From positions 592,501 through 656,500 of the forward strand of contig CANTUR010000818.1 in assembly GCA_947683625.1 (NCBI GenBank): a stretch of 64,000 bases of DNA, given 5' to 3'. The translations under genes were made by a program, and so were the position numbers. Below, piece after piece: positions 11,173 to 22,807 of this stretch. Origin of the DNA: Mallotus nudiflorus. Taxonomy: Eukaryota; Streptophyta; Magnoliopsida; Malpighiales; Euphorbiaceae. The notes beneath the pieces were generated by a model. That model had not been told where the DNA came from and ran no database searches. It saw nothing but the letters and a program-made list of their open reading frames with translations. Positions within the stretch are counted from its first letter, which is position 1. Every line of letters begins with the position of its first letter.

Positions 11173-12432
11173 AAGCCCTTATTTCAATTTTCAAAATTTA
11201 ATAGCATTTAATTACCGATAATTATTTAATTATATAATTAAGCAACCGAAAACTTATTTAAATCTTAAAAATCATAAATACAATTTTCTTCGGATATTAT
11301 TCCGATAATTACTAATAATTAGCTAAAAATAGGAATTAATTCATAAAAATTATTTTAATATTATTTATCACTCAAAAATTATCCAAAACATAATAATTCA
11401 CCAAAATTTTAATTAAAACATAAAATTTACTAATTTATACTAATTTTCCCAAAAATTCAATTTTGACATAAACATTCAGAAATTTAAAATTAAAATTTGG
11501 TACGTAATAGCAAAAAACGTTCTTCACAAACTATGCTTAAAACAATTAATAGAATTTATTAAAAATAAAAAAGTTTTATGGGCTTAGGAATAGTATTGTG
11601 AACAGTACCCCCGAGACCCTGAAAATTCAAAAAATTCATAAAAATTCACAATAATTATTTTCGGAAACCTTATAATACCTAAAACAATATGTCTTAAATA
11701 ACCAACATCAAATAAAATCAAATTGAAATTTAATTAAACAAAATTAATAAAAATAATCCAAAAATATTTTACCAAATTTGAGTTCGATCTGTGAGTTGTT
11801 TGGGTGAATCAGTTTAGGGGAAATGAAGCCCAAGCGGTGAGCTATCAATCAAGATTGGATTGGCCTTGGATATCGCCAGAAGCGTCATCGGCATCCGAAA
11901 TCGTCCAGCACCAAGAGGGAGCAAGGGGAGAAGAGGAAGAGAAAAGGAGAGGAGGTGTTGGCTAGAGGTGGCGATGGCGTCACCTGGTGGTGGCACAATG
12001 AGCAGGAGTGGCAGTGATGGTGGTTCAAACGGTGGGTGGTAGTGATGCGTGCTGCCAGTCAGGCAGAGAAGAAGAGAAAAAAAGGGAAGGAAGGGAAGGG
12101 AGAAGGAAGGAAAAAAGAAAAATTTTCTTTATATATATATATATAGTAAACAACGCAAAAGACAAAAATTAAAAAAAAATGTATTAAATTAAAATATTAT
12201 CCAATTATTCTAACCACAAAAATATATTAAAGTCTATTCAAATACAATAAATCAATACTAAAATTAAATTAATAATATTAAAATAATATTCAACCCTAAA
12301 AATTAAATTTAACTTCACTAATAATCAAATATCACAATTTAATATAATAATATAAAATAAAAATAATTATTAACATTGCAAATCTCATAATTTAATTTCT
12401 TAATTTAATTTATAGAAATTCAAGTTTTTACA
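11173..12432 (-). mobile_element. 5' LTR of element 1, outer (5') portion
   Basis: It starts on the minus strand at 12432 with TGTAAAAACTTG and continues the LTR interrupted at 8105; the first 5 bases are the second AAGCC copy. Joined, the LTR is about 2.9 kb. The exon-1-like block lies near 11810-12110 on the minus strand. Its donor is lost (CCCCTAAACTG where relatives have CCCCTAAGGT). The filler contains no gene. Confidence 0.85.

Positions 12433-12497
<65 letters not shown>
12433..12497. repeat. (ATT)n microsatellite between element 1 and element 2
   Basis: A pure ATT tract touches the outer end of the element 1 LTR on the left and the outer end of the element 2 LTR on the right. Another ATT/TAA tract starts at the other end of element 2 (28112), so element 2 seems to have inserted into one microsatellite. 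Confidence 0.9.
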
Positions 12498-12498
<1 letters not shown>

Positions 12499-13388
12499 GT
12501 AGGCAGCAGTTTTAATCGCTCGCTCAAGTATTGGCGACCACGACACTGTGCGAGCTCAGGGCTTACTAGGAAATACATAATGGGCTCAGGGCTCAAAATG
12601 GAGATGGAGTCATCACCCGGATAAAAGTCCAGACACACTGTATAGCAATTGGATTCCACAGAGGTTCTCAGAAGCCGTCATCAGATATCAGGTTCGAAAA
12701 CTGGGTATAGGCTTTTGGAATGTCCACCCAACCTTGCGGTTGGCCTCCGTGTGTGTTTCGTATTTTATTACCTTTGATTATTAAATTATTTCCTTATTAA
12801 CATGCTAATCGCGATTAGTTTCCAATTTTAGATTTTATTTCAAGTTTGCACATTAGTCTCATTTCATGCTTATGCCCTGACATTCAATGACAAATAAAAT
12901 AATAACATATTTAAAAAAAATAAGAATTTACAACCATTCATTCCAAATAAAAGGGGAGAGGGATTAAGGATTACAACTTTTGGTGAAAATAAGTGGAAAA
13001 AAAACTGAAAATAAACCATACATAAACCAAAAATAAGCTAATTAATTATACAAACTAAAACTTTTAAGAATTAATTAATAAAGTAATCATCTAATACTTA
13101 GAAATCACAAAATAATTCCTGAAGCAAATATGAGTTAATTCTATCTCACAAACAACAATAATATCCATAAATCATTCATGAAATAATATTCACAAAATAA
13201 ATGGAAATAAATTCACAAAATAGTCTTCAAAACAACACAATAATTTAACATTAAAAATAATACCAAATAACACAATAATCATGCATAAAATCAGGAGATA
13301 TAACAAATTAAACATGGAAATCACACCAAATATATAAGATAAGAATTGAAATTAGAAGCAAAAATATATAAAATTCAGGTCAAGGGAA

Positions 13389-13470
13389 GAGGTGTCACCT
13401 CCTAACAAGAGGCAATGTCACTGTTGCCTCATCATGGCAGGGCGATGTCTCTAAGAGACATCACCTCTTC
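13389..13470. repeat. GAGGYG palindrome cluster in 3' LTR, first
   Basis: Three inverted repeats follow one another: GAGGTG T CACCTC (13389-13401), GAGGCAA with TTGCCTC (13409-13430), and GATGTCTC with GAGACATC. The same place in the other LTR (27065-27160) holds diverged versions. Confidence 0.8.
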
Positions 13471-14148
13471 AATAGGGACAGAGACAAACTACATTTCTTA
13501 AATTCTAAGAAAATCAATACTCACTCAAATAAATAAGAAACAAACATATATACATAAAGATTAACTATCAATATTCAGTATTTCATACAATCATGCTTCT
13601 CTATGGGTTTAAATAAGTAATATAGCCCAAGAAAACACACAAAATAACAACAAATCAAAGCTTTTAATAAAGATAACGAACTTAAAGCTTAAAATAGGGA
13701 GACTCACTGACTTGGACGAGCTGATGCTCCTAACTAAGCCCTCAAAACTTGATTAATAGGTTAGTGGCTTTGAATGCAAGAAGATTCCTTCCTCTTCTCA
13801 AGAGAGTCAAGTCCTTATACTTCCAAGTCTCTTCCTTCTTCTTCTTCTTCCTTTCTTTTTATTCCTTTTTTTTTTCTCTATCTTTTCTCCTTTTTTTTCC
13901 AGACATTTTTTTCAAGTTTCTAAACCCCTCTCACTCATGCCCTCACATCCTCCTTTAAAGCCTCTCACCCTCTCCCCTTTTTCAATTTCCTAAAAACTCA
14001 TTCTCACCCTCTCTCCTTGCCTTTTTCCATTCCCTAGGTTATTTCCCCTACTTTTCCTTTCTTTTTACTTCAAAAATGACCAACTCATCAGTAGGTGAGC
14101 CTCCAACCACTACCATTAATGGTATTTAATGTTGTAAAGAGTGGGTGT

Positions 14149-14210
14149 AAAGAGGCGATGCCTCTTTGACGAGGCGTCGCCTTTTCATTGAGGCGATTGC
14201 CTCTTTACCC
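14149..14210. repeat. GAGGCG palindrome cluster in 3' LTR, second
   Basis: AAAGAGGC GAT GCCTCTTT (14149-14167) is followed by a GAGGCG TCGCCT copy and then GAGGCGATTGCCTC. The counterpart in the 5' LTR is at 27855-27950. Confidence 0.8.
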
Positions 14211-14388
14211 AGTGTCTTTAGGCCAACAGGGGATGGGCTTGGGCTTAGCTCAGAGTTTTAGGCTTGTCTTAGTGTTTTTAGACTTTTTGAGTCAATTTTA
14301 GAGAAGTCTTGGGCTCCCCTTACATTCAAAACTTGAACTTTCTCATCATTGGGCTTTTGTTATAGACCGATTAAACTGACGGTGTCCA

Positions 14389-14410
14389 TAGTTTGCCCCT
14401 TTGCTTTTTT
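14389..14410 (-). other. Polypurine tract of element 2
   Basis: On the element strand a purine run (AAAAAAGCAAAGGGGC) lies next to the start of the 3' LTR, where plus-strand DNA synthesis is primed in LTR retrotransposons. Confidence 0.75.
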
Positions 14411-14568
14411 GAAAAATCAAATTTTCTGAAAATAATTTTTTTAAAAAGTAACATGCATATCAAACAATAAAAAGTAAGAATGACATACTTGACCAGCAAG
14501 CTTCGCTCGGGCCATCAGCCTCGAGAATTGAAATCCAAGAGGTCAAACTTCATCTTCGAAACGAGACC

Positions 14569-14986
14569 GTGATCCTCGAGTTTTCTTGGCCTGGTCAGTC
14601 ACTCATTAATAAATTTATTGTGAATCTCAAGCATGGCCCAATCTTCACTCATTAAAGATAAAAGAGAAACATAGTCGTGATCCTCAGGTTAAGCTAACTC
14701 GATCAACTACTCATTATAACTTTGGCATGATTCCTACGTTTTCCTAGCTTAAGAAGTCACTCAGTAGAAGAGATGAAACGTAACCGTGTTCCTCAGGTTT
14801 TCCTGGCCCGATCAGTTACTTATTATAGTTTGGCATGAATCTTAAGCATGGCCCAATCTCCACTTAATAAAAAGAGATGAAACATAACAGTGTTCCTCGG
14901 TTTTTCCTGGCTCGATCAGTTACTCATTATAGTTTGGCGTAAAACCCAAGTTTTCCTAGCCCAAGAGTTACTCAGTAAAAGAAGAA
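14569..14986. repeat. Tandem repeat of about 105 bp, four units
   Basis: Four diverged units start GTGATCCTC or GTGTTCCTC near 14569, 14676, 14787 and 14891. Each contains a TTTTCCTGG...TCAGTTACTCATTATA core. They lie in the 3' untranslated region of element 2, directly before the 43-bp array. Confidence 0.8.
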
Positions 14987-15389
14987 TGCACTTCAAGGAT
15001 TCAAACCCGACCAGACACCTCTTAAGACATGCACTTCGGGGATTTAAACCTGACTAGATGCTTGTTCTTCCTTGCACTTTGGGGATTCAAACCCGACTAA
15101 ACACTTGTTCTTCTATGCACTTCGGGGATTCAAACCCGACCAAACTCTTGTTCTTTCATGCACTTCAAGAATTCAAATCAACCATGTGCTTGTTCTTCTA
15201 AGCACTTCAGGGATTTAAACCCAACTAGACGTTTGTTCTTCTGTGCACTTCGAGGATAAAAACTCAACCAGACGCTTGTTCTTTTATGCACTTCGAGGAT
15301 TCAAACCCAACCAGATGATTGTTCTTCCACGCACTTCAGGGATTCAAACTCGACCCGACGCTTGTTCTTCCATGCACTTCAAGATATTC
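14987..15389. repeat. Tandem repeat of 43 bp, about nine units
   Basis: Units begin TGCACTTCGGGGATTCAAAC and end CTTGTTCTTC; 14987 to 15373 covers nine periods of 43 bp, then a partial unit. Tandem arrays in the 3' untranslated region are known in Tat/Ogre elements and can seed satellite DNA. Confidence 0.9.
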
Positions 15390-15689
15390 TTATCCAAAAA
15401 TTAATTTTGGGATATACCCGAGCAATGACACAAAAATTCTCATCCATAGATTGATTTGGGTTTTTTTTTTGGGCGTGCCATAGGCCATTCTATGCTCTAT
15501 TTCACTAAGTGGGCCTCACCCTCTACTCCACTTTTTCTTTCAATCTTTCTTTTCCGCCCTAATCATATAAATTCTCACTTTTCCTTTCTGAGGGTCGCTT
15601 TCACCTTTTAATTTCCCTTTCTCTTTTACCGTTATATTCCATCCCAACTATTACTATCCGATTTTACTAACAACCCTTTGCTTCTTTTA

Positions 15690-17062
15690 CAGGACTGAGC
15701 TCTAGAGCTGGAGTTGATAGTGGGGATTACTAAGGTCCGTGATACCCCCCTTCCCTGCAATGGTAAGGTGGGGTCCCAACCGGGCTTCGAGGAGGCCTAT
15801 GGCTCATGTTTATGTCCATCATGAGCAACTGAACACACTCACTTATAATGAGGTAGGTACTTGCGAACATAACTGGAATTAGCAACAAATCTATTAATCA
15901 AATTCATCCACTTACTTGTTTATTCTTGCAGCTATATCTAGACTTGTAGGGCCCTCAAGTAGGGTGGATGCAAGCTATGATTCGCTCTATCCCTCTATCT
16001 AGGAAGAGGGTTTTTCTTAGAGGCCCTGATTGCAGGGTTTGGTTCCTCAAGGAGAGGATACATCAGTGGCGGTCAAGCGCTAAAGTGAGGCATCCACCTC
16101 TCACTCCTCCTCGGTATATCTTCTGGGTGCATGAGTTAGAGGGAGATGAGCTCGATCACGCCCTGTAGGGAGAAGAAACCATAAACTATTACAAGCGGAA
16201 GAAGTCTTGCTATGTGGACTTTACACGGGCTCATCTTCTGCAACAGGTGCCTCTTCCTACACCTACACTTCAGGTGAGCATGCAATGTTTTATTTCACTT
16301 ATTTTATATTTACTTACAAATATTGTTCTCTGACTTATCTTTCATCTTTTAGGCAGCTACTAGGGCACCTGCTCCTCGCCTTAGGCCCTCTACATAGGAG
16401 AGGCCTCATCAGCCCCCCTGCATCATTCCTAGCAGTGAGGGTTCAACCTTCTTCTAGGGTGCCCTCCTCTACATATCCTTTTAGTTCTTGATCCTAGGTA
16501 GTGGCCGGCAGACTCACTACTACTCCTGATTTACTGACTCATTGTTGGATGCCCTCTGGGGAGCTCTCTCATCAATTTCTGATGTTGGATATGACCTTAG
16601 AGCCAACATTCTTTCCAGAGGCTACTACCCATGTAAGTTTCCTCCCTTCAAAAGCGTGTTCTCAAGTCTTACTTAACACATGGTTAGTTCTAATATTATC
16701 ATTGGAACAGATACCTCGAGATTAGGGGGAGTATATATATTAGGTGATCGAGGCCCACAGGGACTTCCTGATGCAAGTGACACAACAATGGACAAAATAT
16801 GCTTTATTTCTATATGTATGCATGCTTTCATGATCTTTTACCTTTTATCTTACCTTGGCAAGATCGAGATGAGGCTAGCCAGGCTAGGATCATTACCCTT
16901 GAGCGTCAGCTCACCACTCTTCAAGTCAAGGGTGACGAGGAGGAGGAGGCAGCTGATGAGGACTCTGGGGATAGTAGCGACGATGATGGGGCTAACCCTA
17001 CTAATGCTTCTACAGATGAACCAGCTGATAAGGAGGCTGATGAGTTTGAGAGCGAGGAGTAG
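15690..17062 (+). pseudogene. Antisense gene relic A with introns, acidic C-terminus
   Basis: A multi-exon gene-like stretch runs opposite to element 2. Exon borders that fit are AATGAG|GTAGGT ... TTGCAG|CT (15850-15930), CTTCAG|GTGAGC ... TTTTAG|GC (16274-16352), and CCCAT|GTAAGT ... GAACAG|AT (16632-16709). The second exon contains CRVWFLKERIHQW and RYIFWVHELEG. The last exon has a heptad-like stretch (ARIITLERQLTTLQV) and a very acidic tail, with its stop at 17060-17062. In-frame stops (for example at 16166) show decay. I do not recognise a firm family; it resembles the extra antisense ORFs known between pol and the 3' LTR in Tat-lineage elements. Confidence 0.5.
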
Positions 17063-17327
17063 AGAGGACCCTCTAGAGATTTTTACTAACATATGGGTGT
17101 TCTGTCTAGAAACATTTGATGCTTTGCATTGTTGCCCTCTTTTTGTTTGAATTGATTTTTACCTATATGCTTTCATATTTTGCATTAAATGGATGAGGAT
17201 TATGACTTTTAAACTCAAATTTTGGCTAAATTTTGAATGAATGGAGGCATTTTTACTTCTAAAATTTTCTACTCTAACTTTTCATGTATAACCCGGACAA
17301 GTTCCAATAATATAAAGATCCACTATG

Positions 17328-17411
17328 CCCGTCATAGGGGCGTCGCCTCTTTAAAAGGGCATCGCCTCTTCTCATAGAGCTTTCGCCTAAATGTAGAGGT
17401 GATCACCTCTA
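17328..17411. repeat. GAGGYG palindrome cluster upstream of antisense gene B
   Basis: Copies of GGGGCGTCGCCTC, GGGCATCGCCTC and an 18-bp perfect palindrome TAGAGGTGATCACCTCTA (17394-17411) lie just upstream of a TATA-like TATAAAAAAAC at 17431. The same motif family occurs twice in each LTR of element 2. Confidence 0.8.
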
Positions 17412-17426
17412 TAACCCTGTCTCACA

Positions 17427-18717
17427 GCTATAAAAAAACCCCCAAATCTTCTTCAAAATCCCTAATTTCTTCATCTCACCACTTCTTTTTATTCTCCTCT
17501 CCCAGATAGCATTCTAACCCCTAATCATGATTGAGAGAAGCTTAAAATAGTTACAACCAATTTTGAAAAGTCTGGATGGTAAAAATAATGGGCTAGAATA
17601 TAGTCATTTCACCTATCCACATTCTGATCCTTGTATGCTAGGAAGATCAATTTCTCACTTCCCCACATTCTTACTCAGTTTTAGGATCCTTAAAGACATG
17701 TCTTTTGGTTCAATATAGTGGAGATTTTCCACTTGTCAAAGGAATTTAAAGCTATCTTGGGCTCCCATATAGATTCTACTCAACAGATCGTCATTCCTTC
17801 AGTTATAACCCCGAATTTGCACACCATTCAATATTAAATGGCAAGGTTATTCAACATGTCCCCTTAGTCCTCTCTCTACCACATTTTTGGCAATAAAATC
17901 CTGATGAGCTCTTTTATGGAAACTGTAGAGGCTGTAGATAGCAACGAGGTTCCCTGGCCTCGAATGATAGCACTTTGCTTGTATGCTCAGTTCTAGTTAG
18001 TCTCCCCTTATGGTGATTGTGACCCAAAGATCCTTCATGTTCTAAACCAAGTGGAGAGTGGACTGAACCCTTTCCCTCTTATTCTGGCTGAGACTATCAT
18101 CGGGCTTAATAACTTCTCTGAGACTAGGCGATTCTTTGGGAGTCCTTTTTTGCTGGAGGTGAGTCTCATCTTCCTCTTATCATCTTCTGTTTTCCATCAT
18201 TCTTACCCATTTGTCATTTATGCAAGCTTGGTTGCAAGAAAAGCTAAGGCTACTCAAACCACCTAGAGACATTGCTCACTATAAGGCCAGACATTGTTGT
18301 ACTAGAAGACTTTAACCTACCCCAGAAGATACTCATAGCTGGTTATCCACATTCCTCGATACTCTAATTCAGTGGATGTGCCTATGGTGGAGACTACAAC
18401 ATATAACCCTTCGATCTTGCACCTATTGTGTTCCCTTGGCCAGCCTCCATTTCACTACCTTCTACAATCTGACTCGGCTTTGCAGGCAATATGGGTAGAA
18501 ATAGCTAATTAAGGAACTAATGCATAAGTTTAAACCAGGGCCTCTTTCTCAAAACTTTCTAGATAACCTGGTTACTAATTGGCCTCGTAAAATCATCCAA
18601 AGGTTCATCAAGTACAATGGAGATCAGTCTACTGATGACCAGTACAAGGTATGGATTCAACTACAACAGATAGAAAAGGATGAATTTATAAGAAATAAAA
18701 GAACAATGGCATTATAA
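17427..18717 (+). pseudogene. Antisense gene relic B, plant mobile domain-like
   Basis: A TATA-like box (17431) precedes an ATG at 17527 (MIERSLKQ, stop soon after). Conserved-looking stretches follow in shifting frames: VEAVDSNEVPWPRMIALCLYAQF (17925-17995), then PKILHVLNQVESGLNPFPLILAETIIGLNNF...RRFFGSPFLLE (18025-18160), then an Ala/His/Arg-rich RDIAHYKARH stretch (18265), and a last open part MHKFKPGPLSQNF...QIEKDEFIRNKRTMAL ending at 18717. The LAETIIGLN...GSPFLL layout recalls the aminotransferase-like plant mobile domain often carried by transposons. That family call is from memory and is not tested. It is a pseudogene with several stops and frameshifts. Confidence 0.45.
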
Positions 18718-18719
18718 GC

Positions 18720-19140
18720 ATCGAGTGCCCATGAGAGTCAAAAGAGAAACAAATGATATTATATTAGTTTATGAAATTTAGTCTTTTTATTTACTTTTTT
18801 ACCGGATGGAATTTTCTTTTTAGTTAGACAATGTGTAACAAGCATTTAATGCAATGTTTACAGTAATAAAGACAATCCATTGCATTTAATTTAAGCACAA
18901 CACGACTATATAATTTTGCTTCTTACATATCTCTTATTGTTAATTGGCTTGCCCTTGCAAGTTTTCCAACTAACTATTTTCTTTTGCTCTCTTTCTCTTT
19001 TTACATGTTCTTTACTTTTACCTGGACTACCTTTTCAGGTTTTCAATCCAGTAGGAATTTTTATTTTTTTTCCTTCTTCTATCTCTAACTTTTGCCTAGG
19101 TAGCCTCTTTTGGGGTTTTCTCCCTAGTGAGACTTTACAA
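18720..19140. other. AT-rich spacer, no gene seen
   Basis: This lies between antisense gene B and the end of the integrase of element 2. An open plus-strand frame at 18916-19197 is hydrophobic and low in complexity and overlaps the integrase end; I see no sign that it is a gene. Confidence 0.5.
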
Positions 19141-20330
19141 AAAGTATTTCTTGAGCTTGTCCATATTGATGGGCTCTCTAAATTCATTTCCCTCTAAGTC
19201 AGACAAAATAGTAGCCTCTTTGGAAAATAGCTTCTTCACTTGGTAGGGAACTTCCTAGTTCATCTTGAACTTCCCTCATGGATCAGTCATGATTAGCCTA
19301 GTGAGCTTTAAGACCAAGTCACCCTCTTTGATCTTGCCTGGCTTAATCTTCTTGTTATAAGCTCAAGCTATCCTTTTCTGGTATAATGAGAGTGATACAT
19401 GGCCTTCATCCTCTTTTCATCCAACAACGTCAGTTGTGCCAATCGACTTTCTACCCACTAATACTCAAGGATTTTAGACTCTACTAGAACCCTTAATTAT
19501 TAGATTTTAACCTTAACTGGCAACACAGTTTCATACCCATATACTAGAGAATACGGAGTGGCTCCTGTTGACATTTTAGCAGTGATTCTGTATCCCCATA
19601 ATGCAAACTGTAAGTAACTTGCCTGGTCTTTATAATTTTCTAGTATCTTGGCCAAGATTCTTTTCACATTCTTGTTTGCTACTTCTATGGCTCTGTTCGC
19701 CTATGGTCTATATAAGGAGATGATCTATGATGCTCAATTTTATATTCTTCCAATAGAGTGGTCGTTTCTACCTAAACTGAACACCATTATCAATGATGAC
19801 ATGATGAGGCAACCTATACCATCAAATTATATTCTTCTCTATAAACCTGGCCATCTGTTTTGCCCTTACAATTGTGAATGATTCAGCTTCTACCCATTTA
19901 GAGAAATAGTCGATTGCCACTATAATGTAATGATGATCATTGGATGCCTTTGACCTTATCTCTCTAATAATGTCAATTCCCCAAACTACAAACGACCAAG
20001 GAGAGGTTAATCCTTGTAGTTCCATAGAAGGCAGGTGGCTCACATCACCATACACTTAGCAGTTATGGCATTTCTTTACATACTTCACACAATCTATCTC
20101 CATAGTTAGCCAGAATTACCCTTAACGGGTTATATTTTTAGCAAGGACTGTCCCATTCATATACGGCCCGCATACACCCTCATGAACTACATCCATGATT
20201 TTCTGCACTTCACCCTTATCAACGCATCTCAGGTGTACTCCAACTGGCATCCTTTTGTATAACATCCCATTATGGCTAATGAACTACCGAGATAACATCC
20301 TCAATGATAGTCTTTCTTTTCTCAATTAAC
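19141..20330 (-). pseudogene. Element 2 integrase relic
   Basis: Right to left: the zinc-binding part (20060-20330, decayed), the catalytic core with the first Asp in VAIDYFSKWVEAE (about 19880-19930), then a C-terminal part with ESRLAQLTLLDEKRMKA (about 19400-19460). The AIDYFSKWVEA form is typical of Tat-lineage integrases. It would insert the element cDNA. Several stops and frameshifts interrupt it. No chromodomain is seen, as expected for this lineage. Confidence 0.75.
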
Positions 20331-20639
20331 TTCCTCAAGGAATTATCTTATCTCATGATACTGTTGTAGATCATAGAACCAAGGCTTTTCTACTGGGTTG
20401 ATCGACATTATTATGATTTCCTAATAGCAAGGAATCTGGGACCTTACTAAGATAAAAGGCTTCATTTCTGCTCCCACATTCCTAAGTGCTTCCAAACTAA
20501 GCTAGAGTAGCCAATGCATCTGCCATCTGATTCTCTTCACGGGGCAAGTGTATGAATATGTATTGCATGAAAGATAATATGATCGTGGCTGAATAATCCC
20601 AATATGACCTTAGTTTATCTTCCCTTACTTCCCACTCCT

Positions 20640-20880
20640 TGGAGATCTATTTCACTATCAGCATCGAATCCCATACACCATCACCTCTTCTGCTCCCAGA
20701 TTCCTGAGTGCTTCCATACAAAAAATGCAGGCTTCATATTCAGCTTGATTATTAGTAACCTTGAATTCTAGCCTCTTTACCATTAGAATTACTTCTCCTC
20801 CTAGCGAGACCAAAATTGCACCAATGCCTGCCCCTATACTATTCACTGCTCCGTCAAAGTACATTTTCCATGTCTAGATC
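20640..20880 (-). pseudogene. Element 2 second (archaeal-type) RNase H relic
   Basis: The translation MYFDGAVNSIGAGIGAILVS...VTNNQAEYEACIFCMEAL keeps an acidic residue in FDGA and a Glu in AEYEA, the catalytic positions of RNase HI-type domains. Its place, between the gypsy RNase H and integrase, and the AEYEA form identify the additional RNase H of the Tat lineage. About 68 residues are open; the C-terminal part has decayed. Confidence 0.8.
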
Positions 20881-20929
20881 TCTATTTCCCTCATATATTA
20901 ATCTGAGAATTCTAACTCTTATTCTTGTC

Positions 20930-22110
20930 CATCGTCTATCGGATTCTAGGCTAAGTCTGCCACAGCTTTTCCTTTTATCACCTTTTTAGCCACATAACCT
21001 ATGTCAAATTCAGTAAATAGAACTAACCATCTGGCTAATTTCCTTATCAATGACGGAGTCTGCTGGAGATATCTAAGAGGATAGTGCTTAGAAACTGCCT
21101 AAATCCTATAGGACTGGAAGTAATGTTGTAGCTTCTTTGTTGCCCATAGTACAGCCAAATAGGTTCTTTCTACTAGACTGTAATTAACTTCATAGGGTAA
21201 AAGCTTCTTACTCAAATAATATACAACATGCTCGACTCTCCCTTCTCCTTCTTGAGCCAACATTGCACCAATCACATCTTTCTCTATAGCCAGGTAAAGA
21301 ATTAGGGGCTTCCCTTGTTTTGGTGGTTGCAAAATGGGAGGATTCATCAAATAATGCTTAATAGTTTCAAAGCCTTGCTGACACTTATCATCCCAGATGA
21401 TCGGCTGATTCTTTTTTAAGAGCCTGAAGATCAGCTCACAAATGATAGTCAACTTAGCTATGAACCTGCTGATGTATTGTAGCCTTCCTATAAACCCTCT
21501 GACTTCTTTCTTGTTCTTTGGTGCAGACATCTCTCTTATTGCTCTAACTTTTTCCAGATCCACCTCTATGCCTTTCTGACTGACGATGTGTCCCAATAGT
21601 TTCCCAGATATCACCCCTGAAAACACATTTCTTTGGATTTAGTCTGAGGTTGTACTTTTTAGCTCTTGCTAGGAATTTGTCTTAGGCTTTGAAATGCCCT
21701 TCTCTAGTTAGAGATTTCACCATCATGTCATCTACATACACTTCTATCTCTTTGTGGATCAGGTCATGTAACAGTGTAATAGCCATTCTTTGGTAAGTAG
21801 CCCCTACATTTTTCAACACAAATGGCATAATTGTGTAATAATAAACACCCCACTTGGTAGTGAAAAAAGTCTTCAACTTATCGATTACTACCATCATGAT
21901 CTGATTGTATCTTGGGAAGCCATCCATAAAGGAGTATATGGTGCTGGAAGCTGCACTATCAACTAAGGTATCAATGTGTGGAAGAGGAAAATTATCCTTT
22001 GGACAAGCCTTGTTCAAGTCCTTGTAGTCCACACACATCCTGACTTTACCATCTGTTTGAGGAACTGGGACTATGTTAGCTAGCCACTGGTGTCATCTAC
22101 CACTTTTAAG
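20930..22110 (-). pseudogene. Element 2 reverse transcriptase and first RNase H relic
   Basis: Right to left: MCVDYKDLNKACPKDNFPLPHID (22000-22038), the palm with the catalytic motif EVYVDDMMVKS (about 21720), GFIGRLQYISRF (about 21470) and the RNase H stretch VIGAMLAQEGEGRVEHVVYYLSKKLLPYEVNYS (about 21190-21270). YVDDM is intact. Changes that look damaging include MPFVLKN where the family has MPFGLKN. There is a frame break near 21627-21681. Confidence 0.85.
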
Positions 22111-22807
22111 AACTTTGCTTTCAACTATTTTTCTACTTCTTCTTTAACTAGGAGAGCCCATTCTAGCCTTAATCTTCTATTCTTCTGCTTTATCTGTGTG
22201 ATGTGAGACTACGTGGGAATCCTGTGTTTTGCAATCTCTCTATCGATCCCAGGCATATCCTTATAACCCCAAGCAAATACTTTCTATCTTCTTTTTAGAT
22301 TTTTTTTCATTTTTTCTCTCTCATCAGGAGTTAAGTCAGAAGCAATAAGTATATTTCTAGGGTTATCACTTGTGCCTAGATTAAATGATTTAGTTTGCAC
22401 TAAATTAATGTCAAATATATGCATGAAATGATCATCACACGCAACATAACCATTAGGAAACACATCACATAAGTAAGCATAATCAGACTTCATCACATTA
22501 ACTTTAGAAGAAAAATGTCATCAGTCTCAAACAAATTAGAAAGATAAAAGTCAATGGCATCATAGAAAACATCCATAATAGAATCAAGGACAAAGGCTTT
22601 GAAGTTGAATTCCTCTTCCTGGTTAGTAGCATCCTTCAGCTCCACTGCAGGAATGTTCCCCCTTGATTCTGAAGTCAGTACTAGCTCTTTTACCATAGGC
22701 TCTTCAATAACAGATTCTCTAATTCCATCCACATATTGAGCAAATATTTTGAACTTGGGGATTAGCTTCTCGACAATTATCAAAGGCTTAAGAGCTCCTT
22801 AGTAGGG
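22111..22807 (-). pseudogene. Element 2 linker between protease and RT
   Basis: Open stretches at 22284-22496 and 22493-22783 lie in neighbouring frames. The sequence is acidic and poorly conserved, with DDIFLLKLM then MMKSDYAYLCDVF, and joins the protease end to the start of RT. No known domain is seen. In this lineage the region is a variable linker of the polyprotein. Confidence 0.6.

Larger units (their letters stand above)
12498..14388 (-). mobile_element. Element 2, 3' LTR
   Basis: Plus-strand ends are TGTAGGC (12498) and GGTGTCCA (14388); on the element strand it begins TGGACACCGTCA. It aligns end to end with 26213-28111. It holds two clusters of GAGGYG palindromes (13389-13470 and 14149-14210), a plus-strand polypyrimidine stretch 13800-13990, and no gene. 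Confidence 0.9.

Noticed and set aside
12493..12497. TSD for element 2
   Set aside because: The flanking five bases (ATTAT and TACTA) do not match and both flanks are microsatellite, so none can be claimed.
14987..15389. Regular 43-bp repeats that might suggest a CRISPR array
   Set aside because: Plant retrotransposon context, whole units repeat with no unique spacers, and no cas genes.
18916..19197. Hydrophobic plus-strand 93-aa frame
   Set aside because: It overlaps the decayed integrase end and AT-rich spacer, with no start context or domain.
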